This document shows positions 1 to 8,826 of a DNA stretch of 64,000 nucleotides, piece after piece. Position 1 is the first letter of the stretch. Each line of letters starts with the position of its first letter. The DNA comes from Burkholderia sp. D-99. GTDB lineage: Bacteria > Pseudomonadota > Gammaproteobacteria > Burkholderiales > Burkholderiaceae. The notes beneath the pieces were generated by a model. The model saw nothing but the letters and a program-made list of their open reading frames with translations, made no database searches and was not told the origin of the DNA. Both the position numbers and the translations under genes were made by a program. The stretch lies in the NCBI RefSeq assembly GCF_011605345.1, contig NZ_JAAOXM010000005.1:1-64000 (forward strand), in the 5' to 3' direction.

Positions 1-88
1 CGAGACCAGGACGTTGATAGGTCAGGTGTGTAAGCGCAGTAATGCGTTCAGCTAACTGATACTAATTGCCCGTAAGGCTTGATCCTAT
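1..88 (+). rRNA. rrl: 23S ribosomal RNA, 3' end (partial)
   Basis: The first bases match the conserved 3' terminal domain of bacterial 23S rRNA: the stretch ending in ctaactgatactaattgccc followed by the terminal helix strand cgtaaggcttgatcct. The gene runs in from the left edge of the window, so only the last ~88 nt are present. The exact mature 3' end is estimated. A 5S gene follows about 150 nt downstream on the same strand, the usual order of an rrn operon. Confidence 0.93.
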
Positions 89-238
89 AACAAGTCTGCC
101 TTGTAGATCGGCGCCGTGCGACAGCACCGGCCGCAAGATCCAGAGCGACAAGTTGGATTCTCGTGTGTGATACACACAACCTAAATTACTGCTTCTTCCA
201 AGATTGGTTGTGCTGCGAAGCAGCGCAACAACCCTCTT

Positions 239-354
239 TGCCTGATGACCATAGCGAGTCGGTCCCACCCCTTCCCATCCCGAACAGGACCGTGAAACGA
301 CTCTACGCCGATGATAGTGCGGATTCCCGTGTGAAAGTAGGTAATCGTCAGGCT
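239..354 (+). rRNA. rrf: 5S ribosomal RNA
   Basis: This ~116-nt segment begins tgcctgatgaccatagcgag and ends gtaatcgtcaggct, so its two ends can pair into the helix I expected of 5S rRNA. It contains the conserved loop segments ggtcccacccc, cccgaacagg, gtgaaacg and cgccgatgatagt. It lies between the 23S 3' end and an intrinsic terminator, completing the rrn operon. Ends are placed by pairing of the terminal helix and are good to a few bases. Confidence 0.95.
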
Positions 355-365
355 CCCTAAGCCAG

Positions 366-395
366 AAACCCCCGCCCGAAAGGCGGGGGTTTTTG
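366..395 (+). terminator. Intrinsic terminator of the rRNA operon
   Basis: Arms accccc-gcc (368-376) and ggc-gggggt (382-390) form a perfect 9-bp GC-rich stem around a 5-nt loop and are followed by a run of T. It sits about 12 nt after the 5S gene on the same strand, as expected for the end of an rrn operon. Confidence 0.9.
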
Positions 396-566
396 CATTT
401 CGGCGACGGAAATGCGCGGAGGATCGGGATGGGCGGCCTGGCTGCAGCTCGAGCTGGGGCCGGGGTGCCGCTTCTCCAGGATTGCCATCTACTGGATGGC
501 GCAAAAGGTGGTCGGCCCGATCGGCCTGGCCGCGCACCGCTAGCCGGCGTGGGCCGAGACCACCAT

Positions 567-683
567 TCAAACATCCAGCCACCCGCTGTCCACGACAATG
601 GTGATCAGGTCGAGCGGCGACCTCAGCACATACCTCACTCCCGTCGCCGCCACGATTCTCTCCAGCGCGGCCCGGTGAGCCAT
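567..683 (-). CDS. Possible small protein, 38 residues, downstream of the GNAT gene
   Basis: A short reading frame starts with ATG at 683 behind a very strong ribosome binding site (AGGAGG, about 5 nt upstream) and ends with TGA at 567. It encodes 38 residues beginning MAHRAALERIVAATG and ending VDSGWLDV. It lies 29 bp after the stop of the acetyltransferase gene on the same strand, so co-transcription is plausible. I recognise no family. The main support is the ribosome binding site; the length is too short to judge coding statistics. It could also be the decayed start of a longer gene. Confidence 0.4.
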   Translation of the reverse strand: MAHRAALERIVAATGVRYVLRSPLDLITIVVDSGWLDV

Positions 684-712
684 ATCGCCTCCTTCTTCCT
701 CACGAATCAGAA

Positions 713-1177
713 TCAGATCGTGATCCGCAAGATCGGAAAGAACCTGCCCGGGACGGTGCTCGATTCCTTTTCGCCGATTTTTTCAGCCCCGAGCGCCAGA
801 TAGAACGGAACCGCATTGGGATCGGATTCGATCACAAAGCTCCTGATCCCTCTCGCGGCGCTTTCCCTGCGGACCTCATCCCACAGCGCACGGGCGACAC
901 CCCGACCCATGTGGTCGGGATGGACGAACAGCCATCCGGGAGTCGGGCGATCCGATTCCGATGACGCCCTGACCCAGAACCCGATGATTGCCTCTCCGGA
1001 TTCCGCGACGTAACCGATCGACCCGTCGATCGTCTCCGGCGCAATCGTGAGATCGCTCTGCCACAAGTCGAGCCAGTCCTTCGGATAGCCCCAGTGTGCC
1101 TTCGAAATGCGAGCCAGACGCGTGAGCTCGCCCGCGTCCGCAGTACGGGCAGCACGTACGGTAAAGGGTTTGTGCAT
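713..1177 (-). CDS. GNAT family N-acetyltransferase
   Basis: A 154-residue protein with the GNAT fold signature. The acetyl-CoA pyrophosphate-binding loop is visible in VHPDHMGRGVARALWDEV (motif A, R/Q-x-x-G-x-A type), followed by a C-terminal segment FVIESDPNAVPFYLALG typical of motif B, where the Asn-x-x-x-x-x-Tyr pattern contacts the cofactor. The start at 1177 is chosen because GGAG lies 7 nt upstream; an in-frame upstream extension to 1237 lacks such a site. The family transfers an acetyl group from acetyl-CoA to amines of small molecules or proteins; the substrate cannot be told from the sequence. Confidence 0.85.
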   Translation of the reverse strand: MHKPFTVRAARTADAGELTRLARISKAHWGYPKDWLDLWQSDLTIAPETIDGSIGYVAESGEAIIGFWVRASSESDRPTPGWLFVHPDHMGRGVARALWDEVRRESAARGIRSFVIESDPNAVPFYLALGAEKIGEKESSTVPGRFFPILRITI

Positions 1178-1288
1178 CTCGTCTCCTGTCATGGTCGACA
1201 CCTTCGTCGAGGTATCGTCCGGCCCGCATCGACTCAACCACTCCGGATTCGCGGCTTGCCGACTCGAAGGGAGGCGAGCTCGACGCAG

Positions 1289-1660
1289 CTACATGACATG
1301 CGATGCGTGTCCGGCGACGACGCGCCAGCCGGCGCGCGATCGGCGCCACAGCCGAGTATAGGCAAACACGCCGTCGAACGCCGTGCCGTCGAAATGGCCG
1401 GCGAGTATCGCCTTCGTCGTGGTCAGGATCATCTCGCCGATCGCGCATGCACGCGTTTCCTGCACCTCGAGCTTGTCGAGACGCAGCAGCTTCGCGCGAT
1501 GCGCGGCCAGGTCGTCTTCCTTCGAGATGACCTGGCCGGTCGGAACGGTGAACACCAGATCGTCGTCCAGCAACGCATCGAGTGCTTCGACATCGTTGGC
1601 CAGCATCGCGGCGCGAAGCGCGGCTTCGCTGGGTTCGATGATCGTACGGATTGCATTCAT
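1289..1660 (-). CDS. SnoaL-like / DUF4440 nuclear transport factor 2 fold protein
   Basis: A 123-residue protein starting MNAIRTIIEPSEAALRAAML with the layout of the NTF2-like superfamily: an N-terminal helix, then an acidic segment DALLDDDLVFTVPTGQVISK, and a strand-rich C-terminal half ending in WRVVAGHASHVM. The FTVPTG and GWRVVAGHAS segments are typical of DUF4440/SnoaL-like proteins, which are small cone-shaped dimers used as isomerases, hydrolases or ligand binders. The start at 1660 has GAGG at suitable spacing; a Met at 1675 is an alternative. The specific reaction is unknown. Confidence 0.75.
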   Translation of the reverse strand: MNAIRTIIEPSEAALRAAMLANDVEALDALLDDDLVFTVPTGQVISKEDDLAAHRAKLLRLDKLEVQETRACAIGEMILTTTKAILAGHFDGTAFDGVFAYTRLWRRSRAGWRVVAGHASHVM

Positions 1661-1752
1661 TTCTGGGCCTCGCATCATCTCTGAAGGTTTGTGGTTCCGC
1701 TCATACCGGCGAGCCATGGCAGCAAGCAACTTACCGCATCGACGGGTACAGC

Positions 1753-2352
1753 CTACCGCGTGCTCGCCAGCGATTGACGCCGGACAAGCATCACCGCGCA
1801 GATGCCGATCGACGCAACGATGTTGACGGCCGGATAGAACGCGACCGCGACACCCCATGTGCTCAACGCCAGCAACGCCAGTGCGTACTTGAGCACGCAC
1901 AGCGCGAAATACGCGAGGCTCTCGCTCCACGGATCGCGGATCGTCTTGCGGACGGTCGGGCCGAGGCCGGCAAGCTCGATCAGCGTCACCAGGCAGATCG
2001 AAATCGTCGGATCGTCAGTCAGCATCCACAGCGGAATGGCCGACAGCGCCGCGACCAGGAAAAACCAGTCGACGCGTGTCCAGCCGCGTTCGCCGCGAAA
2101 CATGCTGGCGACGAGCGTCAGAAAGCATGTCACGGCAATCGCCGCCGTGCACCACGCGGACGGCCCCGCACCTGCGGCGAACTGGCCGGCAGCCGCGATC
2201 GCCGTGACGACCGACCACACGAGCCATGTGAACAGATGCGGACGAACGGTGCGCCGGTAGATCGCAAGCGCGTACGGAATCGCCGCCAGCAGCGACACGG
2301 TAGTTCCGATGACGCCGAAGATCGAAGCGGCGCCCTGATCGACATTCACCAT
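1753..2352 (-). CDS. Multi-pass inner-membrane protein, PQ-loop-like
   Basis: A 199-residue protein made almost wholly of hydrophobic helices; I count six to seven membrane spans. The first span is followed by IPYALAIYRRTVRPHLFTWL, which resembles the loop of PQ-loop repeat proteins (a Pro-containing helix end, basic residues, then Pro-x-x-x-x-Thr-Trp). Those are small transporters or receptors, but the match is weak and no substrate is implied. The start ATG at 2352 is preceded by AAGGA; the frame stays open upstream to 2613, but that part looks non-coding. Confidence 0.65.
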   Translation of the reverse strand: MVNVDQGAASIFGVIGTTVSLLAAIPYALAIYRRTVRPHLFTWLVWSVVTAIAAAGQFAAGAGPSAWCTAAIAVTCFLTLVASMFRGERGWTRVDWFFLVAALSAIPLWMLTDDPTISICLVTLIELAGLGPTVRKTIRDPWSESLAYFALCVLKYALALLALSTWGVAVAFYPAVNIVASIGICAVMLVRRQSLASTR

Positions 2353-2736
2353 CGACGCATCCTTGTTCGCACAGGCCGACCAGTATGTGGCCGGGCGAGT
2401 CGGGGCGCAATGTCGTGCCGGCCCGGTGTCGCAGGGGGTGTCACGTCGCATCGCACTGAAAAGCCGATGAGATCGCACGCAAACAAACGGCACCGGGATC
2501 GCGACGTGGCAGGAAAACCCACTGCACGACCGCAGGATGAATAGAAATAACCTCTTCAATGAGAAGAAAAACTGTTCTTTCAAATCTCTTTTTGATGACC
2601 GACAGTTTGCCAACCGGACGACTGCGGCGATTCACGGCGGTCATGGGCATCGGACGTGCCCGCTGGCGTCTTTCGTCGGGTCGAGTTCAGGCGGAGAACG
2701 ACGCACATACGCCTGGTCGTCAAAACGGAGTCTTGA
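2353..2736. other. Intergenic region between divergent genes; promoter region of the putrescine operon
   Basis: About 380 bp between the leftward membrane-protein gene and the rightward aldehyde dehydrogenase gene. A locally AT-rich patch (about 2535-2610) stands out from the GC-rich surroundings and is the likely place for promoters in both directions. No hairpin or recognisable operator was found, and short frames through it look non-coding. Confidence 0.4.
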
Positions 2737-4242
2737 ATGCACCCAACTTCAGCAGAAAACCATCAGCACGCGGACTGGAGACGTTTCGCGGCGCAAGTCG
2801 TGCCGAGAACGCTTGCGCATATCGGCGGCCGCAGCGTGCCGGCCCGGAGCGGCCGGACGTTTGCCGCAATCAATCCGGCTACCGAGGCCGTCATCGCGGA
2901 AGTGGCGTCGTGCGATGCAACGGATGTCGATGACGCGGTGCGTGCCGCGCGTCACGCGTTCGAATCCGGCGCTTGGTCGCGCTGCGCACCGGCGGAGCGC
3001 AAGCGCGTGCTTTGCCGGCTTGGCGAACTCATCGCATCGCACGGTGCGGAGCTCGCGCTGCTCGACTCGCTCAACATGGGCAAGCGCGTGGCCGACGCGT
3101 TCAGCATCGACGTACCGGCCGCAGGAGGGCTGTTCAGCTGGTACGGCGAAGCCGTCGACAAGCTGCATGGCGAAGTCGCGTCGACCGACCCCGGCAACCT
3201 CGCGGTCGTCACGCGCGAACCGCTTGGCGTCGTCGGCGCCGTGGTGCCGTGGAATTTCCCGCTCGACATGGTCGCGTGGAAGGTGGCGCCGGCGCTGGCG
3301 GCCGGCAACAGCGTCGTGCTGAAGCCGGCGGAACAATCGCCGCTGTCCGCCTTGCGTCTCGCGGAGCTGGCGCTCGAGGCCGGCCTGCCGCCGGGCGTGC
3401 TGAACGTCGTGCCGGGCTACGGCGAGACCGCGGGGCGCGCGCTTGGCCTGCATCCCGACGTCGACGTGCTTGCATTCACGGGATCGACATCCGTCGGCAA
3501 GAAATTCCTCGAGTACGCCGCGCAGTCGAACATGAAGCAGGTGTGGCTCGAGTGCGGCGGCAAGAGCCCGAACCTGGTCTTCGACGATGCGGACGATCTC
3601 GACCTCGCTGCACGCAAGGCATGCTTCGGCATTTTCTTCAATCAGGGCGAGGTGTGTTCCGCCAACTCGCGGCTGCTGGTTCAGCGTTCGATTCACGATG
3701 CGTTCGTCGACCGGCTGATTGCGCATGCCGCCGCGTTCATGCCGGGCGATCCGCTCGATCCGGCGAGCGGCATGGGGGCCATCGTCGACGAGCAGCAGCA
3801 TCGGCGCGTGCGCGAGTGGATCGCACGCGGCCGCGATAGCGCGACGCTCGCGATCGGCGGAGGCGCGCCGCGGGTCGACGGCAAGGGCTACTTCATCGAA
3901 CCGACGATCTTCATCGACGTGAAGCACGACGACGCCATCGCACGCGAGGAGATCTTCGGGCCGGTGCTGTCGGTGATGGCATTCGACACCGAGGACGAGG
4001 GCGTCCGGCTCGCGAACGACTCGATCTATGGCCTTGCCGCGTCGGTCTGGACCGGCAGCCTGTCACGCGCACACCGTGTGTCGGGCCGGCTGCGGGCCGG
4101 CACGGTGTCCGTCAACACGGTCGATGCGCTGAGTGCGCAGACGCCGTTCGGCGGGTTCCGCCAGTCGGGCTTCGGCCGCGATCTTTCGCTTCATGCGATC
4201 GACAAGTACACGGGCCTGAAGACAACCTGGATCAGTTACTGA
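2737..4242 (+). CDS. puuC: NAD(P)-dependent aldehyde dehydrogenase, gamma-glutamyl-aminobutyraldehyde dehydrogenase (PuuC) type
   Basis: A 501-residue class I aldehyde dehydrogenase of normal length. The substrate-binding PWNF motif (Asn173), cofactor-contacting Lys196 in LKPAEQ, the FTGST turn (248-252), general base Glu272 in LECGGKSPN and nucleophile Cys307 in NQGEVCSA are all in place. The closest named family I recognise is PuuC/PauC, which oxidises gamma-glutamyl-gamma-aminobutyraldehyde or related aminoaldehydes in putrescine breakdown. The immediately downstream class III aminotransferase of SpuC type makes this assignment more likely than a generic aldehyde dehydrogenase. Substrate range of the family is broad. 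Confidence 0.88.
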   Translation: MHPTSAENHQHADWRRFAAQVVPRTLAHIGGRSVPARSGRTFAAINPATEAVIAEVASCDATDVDDAVRAARHAFESGAWSRCAPAERKRVLCRLGELIASHGAELALLDSLNMGKRVADAFSIDVPAAGGLFSWYGEAVDKLHGEVASTDPGNLAVVTREPLGVVGAVVPWNFPLDMVAWKVAPALAAGNSVVLKPAEQSPLSALRLAELALEAGLPPGVLNVVPGYGETAGRALGLHPDVDVLAFTGSTSVGKKFLEYAAQSNMKQVWLECGGKSPNLVFDDADDLDLAARKACFGIFFNQGEVCSANSRLLVQRSIHDAFVDRLIAHAAAFMPGDPLDPASGMGAIVDEQQHRRVREWIARGRDSATLAIGGGAPRVDGKGYFIEPTIFIDVKHDDAIAREEIFGPVLSVMAFDTEDEGVRLANDSIYGLAASVWTGSLSRAHRVSGRLRAGTVSVNTVDALSAQTPFGGFRQSGFGRDLSLHAIDKYTGLKTTWISY

Positions 4243-4323
4243 TTCGACGCGGCGGGCCGCACGCGGCTGCGCCGCGCACCACGACAACGCTTTTCATTCA
4301 CAAAACGAACCGGAGACTCGCCC

Positions 4324-5715
4324 ATGAATGCGCCCAACTTTCCGCATCGTACGACGCAGGACTATCAACGCAGCGACGCCGCGCATCACCTGCATGCGTT
4401 CGTCGACCAGAAGGCGCTGAACCAGGAAGGCGCGCGTGTGATGGTGCGCGGCGAAGGTGTCCATCTATGGGATAACGACGGCAACCGTTACCTGGACGGC
4501 ATGTCCGGGCTTTGGTGCACCAACGTCGGTTATGGGCGACCGGAGCTGATCGATGCCGCCGCGCGGCAGATGAAGGAACTGTCCTACTACAACATGTTCT
4601 TTCATACCACGCACCCGTCGGTGATCGAACTGTCGGAGCGGCTGTTCGCGCTGCTCGGCAATCGCTTCAGTCACGTGGTGTATACCAATTCGGGATCCGA
4701 ATCGAATGAGGTGCTGATTCGCACCGTGCGGCGGTTCTGGGACGTGATGGGCAAGCCGGAGAAGAAGGTGCTGATCGGCCGCGTGAACGGCTATCACGGG
4801 TCGACGGTGGGCAGCGCGTCACTGGGCGGCATGGCGTTCATGCATGAAATGGGCGACCTGCCCATTCCTAACATCACGCACGTGGACGAACCGTACTGGT
4901 ACGCGAATGGCGGCGACCTGAGCCCCGAGGCATTCGGCAAGCAGGCGGCGCTGTCGCTCGAGCGCAAGATCCTCGAGATCGGTGCGGACCGCGTCGCCGC
5001 GTTCGTCGCGGAGCCGTTCCAGGGAGCGGGCGGGATGATCTTTCCGCCGGACGGCTACTGGCAGGAAATCGAGCGCATCTGCCGTCAATACGACGTGCTG
5101 CTCTGCGCGGACGAAGTGATCGGCGGTTTCGGCCGTACCGGCGAGTGGTTCGCGCACCGCCACTTCGGCTTCGAACCTGACCTGATCTGCATGGCCAAGG
5201 GGCTGACCTCGGGCTACGTGCCGATGGGCGGGCTGATCATGAGCCGGCGCGTCGGCGATGCGCTGGTCGACAAGGGCGGCGTCTACGCGCACGGGCTGAC
5301 CTATTCCGGGCACCCGGTCGCGGCCGCCGTCGCGCTGGCCAACCTCGACGTGCTCGAGCGCGAAGGCCTCGTCGAGCGGACGAAGACCGACACAGGGCCG
5401 TACCTGCAGAAGGCGCTGCGCGATGCATTCGACGGCCATCCGCTCGTCGGCGAGATCCAGGGCGTGGGCGCGGTCGGCGCGATCCAGTTCGCGAAGAACA
5501 AGGCGACGCGCGAACGCTTTGCGAACGAGGCAGACCTGACCTGGCACAGCCGGACGGTCGGGTTCGAACTCGGCGCGATCGTGCGTTCGACGAATGGCCG
5601 CCTCATCGTTGCGCCGCCGCTGGTGATCGATCACACGCAAATCGATGAACTGGTCGACACGATGCGCAAGGCCGTGGATGCCACCGCGCGTGAAGTGCTC
5701 GGGATCGACTGCTGA
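4324..5715 (+). CDS. spuC: Class III aminotransferase, putrescine-pyruvate aminotransferase (SpuC) type
   Basis: A 463-residue fold-type I PLP enzyme. Visible landmarks are the phosphate-binding NSGSESNE (about 122-129), the GYHGST segment (156-161), Asp263 in CADEVIGGFGRTG that contacts the pyridine nitrogen, and PLP-lysine Lys292 in MAKGLTSGYVPMGG. The N-terminal HHLHAF and WDNDGNRYLDGMSGLWC pattern is typical of the SpuC/polyamine:pyruvate group, which converts putrescine to 4-aminobutyraldehyde using pyruvate. It starts 81 bp after puuC, with GGAGA before the ATG, so the two are probably one operon. Confidence 0.88.
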   Translation: MNAPNFPHRTTQDYQRSDAAHHLHAFVDQKALNQEGARVMVRGEGVHLWDNDGNRYLDGMSGLWCTNVGYGRPELIDAAARQMKELSYYNMFFHTTHPSVIELSERLFALLGNRFSHVVYTNSGSESNEVLIRTVRRFWDVMGKPEKKVLIGRVNGYHGSTVGSASLGGMAFMHEMGDLPIPNITHVDEPYWYANGGDLSPEAFGKQAALSLERKILEIGADRVAAFVAEPFQGAGGMIFPPDGYWQEIERICRQYDVLLCADEVIGGFGRTGEWFAHRHFGFEPDLICMAKGLTSGYVPMGGLIMSRRVGDALVDKGGVYAHGLTYSGHPVAAAVALANLDVLEREGLVERTKTDTGPYLQKALRDAFDGHPLVGEIQGVGAVGAIQFAKNKATRERFANEADLTWHSRTVGFELGAIVRSTNGRLIVAPPLVIDHTQIDELVDTMRKAVDATAREVLGIDC

Positions 5716-6012
5716 CCGTTGAGCGACGCGCTTTCGTCCGGCGACAGACGGGCGGGAGCGCACCGAACCAAGGGTTCCGCTTCGGAGGTAGGCCGGATTC
5801 GTACAGCCACCGGAGCCGCTACCTGACACGTTGAGGATTGGGTGTCGCAGACGGCGGTCCTATAAAGCGATGTGTTGTCGACTGCCGATTGATGAGGAAT
5901 GCAAATAAATAGATGGCTCATTGCGGAGCGCACGCTTCGCGTGGGCCAGGCATTCCGATTCACCGCTCAGCCTCCGAACCCGCGAACACCACAACATGAA
6001 CAAGGAGACGAA

Positions 6013-7422
6013 ATGAGTCAGGGCGAGTCCATTGCTCATCTCGAGGAAAGCACCATCCAGCCGATTCCGCTGAACGAGCGGCACGGCAGCGCGAAGGATC
6101 TGTTCACGATCTGGTTCGGGTCGAACATCATGATGCTGACGATCGTCACCGGATCGCTCGCGACCACGGTGTTCAAGCAGCCGTTCTGGTGGGCGGCGCT
6201 CGCCACGCTCGTCGGCAGCCTGATCGGCGCGGTCTTCATGGCGCTGCATTCCGCGCAGGGGCCGCAGCTCGGCGTGCCGCAGATGATCCAGACCCGCGGG
6301 CAGTTCGGGTCGTTCGGCGCGCTGCTCGTGGTCGCGCTGGTCGTCGTGATGTATGTCGGCTTCTTCGCGTCGAACTGCGTGTTCGGCGGGCAGGCGCTGC
6401 ACAGCCTGGGCGTCGGAATTCCGCTCGATGCGGGCGTCGTGGTGATCGGCCTGATCAGCCTGCTCGGATCGATCTATGGCTACAAGCTGATCCACGCGTA
6501 TGCGCGACTGCTGAGCTGGTGCTCGGGCAGCGTACTCGTGCTGGCGTTCGTGTGGATCATTTTCGTGCATGGATTGCCCGCCGATACGTTCTCGAAGCAT
6601 TCGCTGAACCTGTCCGGCTTCCTGGGTGCGATGTCGGTCGCCGCGCTGTGGCAGATCGCCTATGCGCCTTACGTGTCGGACTATTCGCGCTACCTGCCGC
6701 CCGATACCGGGCCGCGCACGGCGTTCTGGTCGAGTTACTGGGGCTGCGTGCTCGGCTCGTTCTTCCCGATGCTGCTCGGCTGCCTGGTTGGCCTTGCGAC
6801 GCCCGACGGCAATGTGGTGGGGGGCCTCACGGGACTCACGCAAGGGATCAGCGTACTCGTGATCGTCGTGCTGTCGTTCGGCATCGCGGCCAGTAATGCG
6901 ATGGAGCTGTATTGCGGCGCGCTGTCGGCCATCACGGTGCTGCAGACGCTCTTTCCATCGTGGTCGGGCAAGGCGCGTGCGCGGGCGATCACCGCGATCG
7001 TCCTGTGCGCCATTGCGCTCGCGATCGCGCTGTTCGGGCAGGACAATTTCCTCGCCGGCTACACGAACTTCATCCTGCTGCTGCTGTACGTGCTCGTGCC
7101 GTGGACCGCGATCAACCTCGTCGACTACTACCTCGTCTGTCATGGCGAGTACGACGTCGATTCGTTCTTCCGGCAGGACGGCGGCATCTACGGACGCTTC
7201 AATACGATCGCCGTCGGTTCGTATTTCATCGGCATCGTCGCGCAGGCGCCGTTCATGGCGACCGATCTGTATACGGGCGAACTGGCGAGCCGGCTCGGCG
7301 GCGCGGACGTGTCGTGGATCGTTGGTCTCTCGCTGACGTCGCTCGTCTACTACGCGGGTTGCAAGCTGTTCTCGCGGCCGCTGCCGGGTGTTGCCGCGAG
7401 CGTTGACGGGGTTTCCCGGTGA
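6013..7422 (+). CDS. NCS1 family permease (cytosine/purine permease-like)
   Basis: A 469-residue membrane protein with about twelve helices and the N-terminal NCS1 signature in FTIWFGSNIMMLTIVTGSL, where the Asn-rich helix 1 lines the substrate site, and the conserved APYVSDYSRYLP segment of the CodB/PurP-related branch. ATG at 6013 has AAGGAGACGAA directly before it. It follows spuC by about 300 bp on the same strand, a gap with no obvious hairpin. Family members import cytosine, purines, allantoin, thiamine precursors or similar ring compounds with protons or sodium. A role in polyamine uptake would be unusual, so its link to the two upstream genes is uncertain. Confidence 0.82.
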   Translation: MSQGESIAHLEESTIQPIPLNERHGSAKDLFTIWFGSNIMMLTIVTGSLATTVFKQPFWWAALATLVGSLIGAVFMALHSAQGPQLGVPQMIQTRGQFGSFGALLVVALVVVMYVGFFASNCVFGGQALHSLGVGIPLDAGVVVIGLISLLGSIYGYKLIHAYARLLSWCSGSVLVLAFVWIIFVHGLPADTFSKHSLNLSGFLGAMSVAALWQIAYAPYVSDYSRYLPPDTGPRTAFWSSYWGCVLGSFFPMLLGCLVGLATPDGNVVGGLTGLTQGISVLVIVVLSFGIAASNAMELYCGALSAITVLQTLFPSWSGKARARAITAIVLCAIALAIALFGQDNFLAGYTNFILLLLYVLVPWTAINLVDYYLVCHGEYDVDSFFRQDGGIYGRFNTIAVGSYFIGIVAQAPFMATDLYTGELASRLGGADVSWIVGLSLTSLVYYAGCKLFSRPLPGVAASVDGVSR

Positions 7423-7434
7423 GTCCGCGCCACG

Positions 7435-8685
7435 TTACAGCGCGAATGTCCGCAGGCGTTCGGCGTGGGCTTCGAGTCCTTCGAGGCCGAGGTAGTGGTT
7501 CAGTTTGCCCTTGCGGACCTCGGCGATGTCGGCAGTGAACTTGCGCAGCAGCGTTGCACTCGCCGTACGGTAGGCGGCGGCCGCATCAACGCCTTGTGCC
7601 GCCAGTGCCGCGCCGATGAGGCGCGCGCTGTCGGCGCCGCCGCCGGCGACACAGCGTGCCATCGCGTCGGCATCGGGTCGTACGCCGGCGTCGAGCAGTG
7701 CGCGCATCAGCGCGACCGGCACGTTGCCGGATGCGGACTCCAGCGAATCCGGTGCGACCGGCGCGCCGGATTCGAGCAACGCGGTGGCGGCGGCAAACTT
7801 CTTGCGCCGCAGCGCGTAGTCGGTCGGGATCGAGCTGCCGGCGAGCGCCGTGCCGAGATTCGCGACGAGCGGCGCCAGTTGCATGGTGAGTGCCGTGTCG
7901 TCGTGGTCGATCGCGTCTCGCAACGCCTGGCGCGCGAGCGCTGGCCGGGCGGCGAGCGTGCCGTCGGCGAGCGGTGTGCGCCAGTCGATCATGGCCCGGC
8001 GATAGAACGCGATCAGCTTGTCTGCCAGCGGCTCCGACAGGCCATGTTCGGCGCGGCGCTCATCGACATACTCAAGCAACGTCATGCCGGTTCCACTGTC
8101 GCAGGGTTCCAGCGGATCTGCATTGAGCTGCAGTGCGCCGAATGCCGCGTACAGGTCCGGCCCGACTGTCGCGAGGCCGTCCTCGTGCATCGCGCCGCGC
8201 CACGCGGGCGGCAGCCCCTGTTTCCACGCGAGCACGTGGCCGCGATCTTTTGCGTCGGGTTGCGTCACGATGTAGATGCGGTCGCAATATTCGAATCCGC
8301 CGAACGGCAATACGTCGAGCTTGCCGCTCCAGGGGCGTGAATTCTCCTCGGCGGCTTCCTCGGCCAGTTCGAGTTCGTGGTCGATCCAGCCTTCCAGGTC
8401 GCGGTAGCCGTTGCTGCCGTTGTAGAACAGCTCCCCCCAACTGATGGCTTCGATGTGTCCGTTCATCTCCAGTGTGAGGTCGTAGTCGAGTCTGCCGCCG
8501 GCCGTCGTGCGCCACAGCTCGAGCAGCGCGGGAGGAAGGTCGCCGTGACAGCGTGCCTGCACGGCCGCGATCTGGTCGGCGGGCATCGGCGGCTGAGCGT
8601 CGAAGATCACGCGGTCGGCAAACAGCACGATGCCGTGCGCGCGCAGGTCGGCCAGTTCTGTGTCGGAGAAGACGATTGCTTGCAT
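7435..8685 (-). CDS. SMI1/KNR4 (SUKH) domain protein with ankyrin-like C-terminus
   Basis: A 416-residue cytosolic protein. The N-terminal half has the SUKH pattern: Pro-x-x-Leu-x-x-x-Trp in LPPALLELWRTTAGGRL, then the Asp-Tyr and Gly-Phe-Glu core (FGGFEYCDRIYIV) and a closing Leu-rich helix (TLLEYVDERRAE). The C-terminal third has ankyrin-like helix pairs (LLESGAPVAPDSLESAS, MRALLDAGVRPDADAMARCV). SUKH proteins are common immunity proteins in contact-dependent toxin systems. No toxin gene adjoins it here, so an orphan immunity or housekeeping role is equally possible. Its stop lies 12 bp from the convergent NCS1 gene. Confidence 0.75.
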   Translation of the reverse strand: MQAIVFSDTELADLRAHGIVLFADRVIFDAQPPMPADQIAAVQARCHGDLPPALLELWRTTAGGRLDYDLTLEMNGHIEAISWGELFYNGSNGYRDLEGWIDHELELAEEAAEENSRPWSGKLDVLPFGGFEYCDRIYIVTQPDAKDRGHVLAWKQGLPPAWRGAMHEDGLATVGPDLYAAFGALQLNADPLEPCDSGTGMTLLEYVDERRAEHGLSEPLADKLIAFYRRAMIDWRTPLADGTLAARPALARQALRDAIDHDDTALTMQLAPLVANLGTALAGSSIPTDYALRRKKFAAATALLESGAPVAPDSLESASGNVPVALMRALLDAGVRPDADAMARCVAGGGADSARLIGAALAAQGVDAAAAYRTASATLLRKFTADIAEVRKGKLNHYLGLEGLEAHAERLRTFAL

Positions 8686-8826
8686 CGGAGCGGGAGCGGT
8701 CGTGGTGGGTCGGGTGGTTGCTGTCGTTCATCGATATCGAACGGCAGTCGGCAGATCGCATCGTATCAGCGTCGCGTGAGTGTTTCCGTGTCGGCCGTGC
8801 ACACCTGTTGACGACCGCTCGCCGCA

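Noticed and set aside
412..543. 43-codon frame on the plus strand just after the rRNA terminator (MRGGSGWAAW start)
   Set aside because: No convincing ribosome binding site, no recognisable family, and it lies directly behind a strong terminator. It could be a fragment of a lost gene but cannot be supported.
5716..6012. Possible riboswitch before the first NCS1 permease gene
   Set aside because: I looked for TPP- and purine-type core sequences and found none; the region has no strong hairpin.
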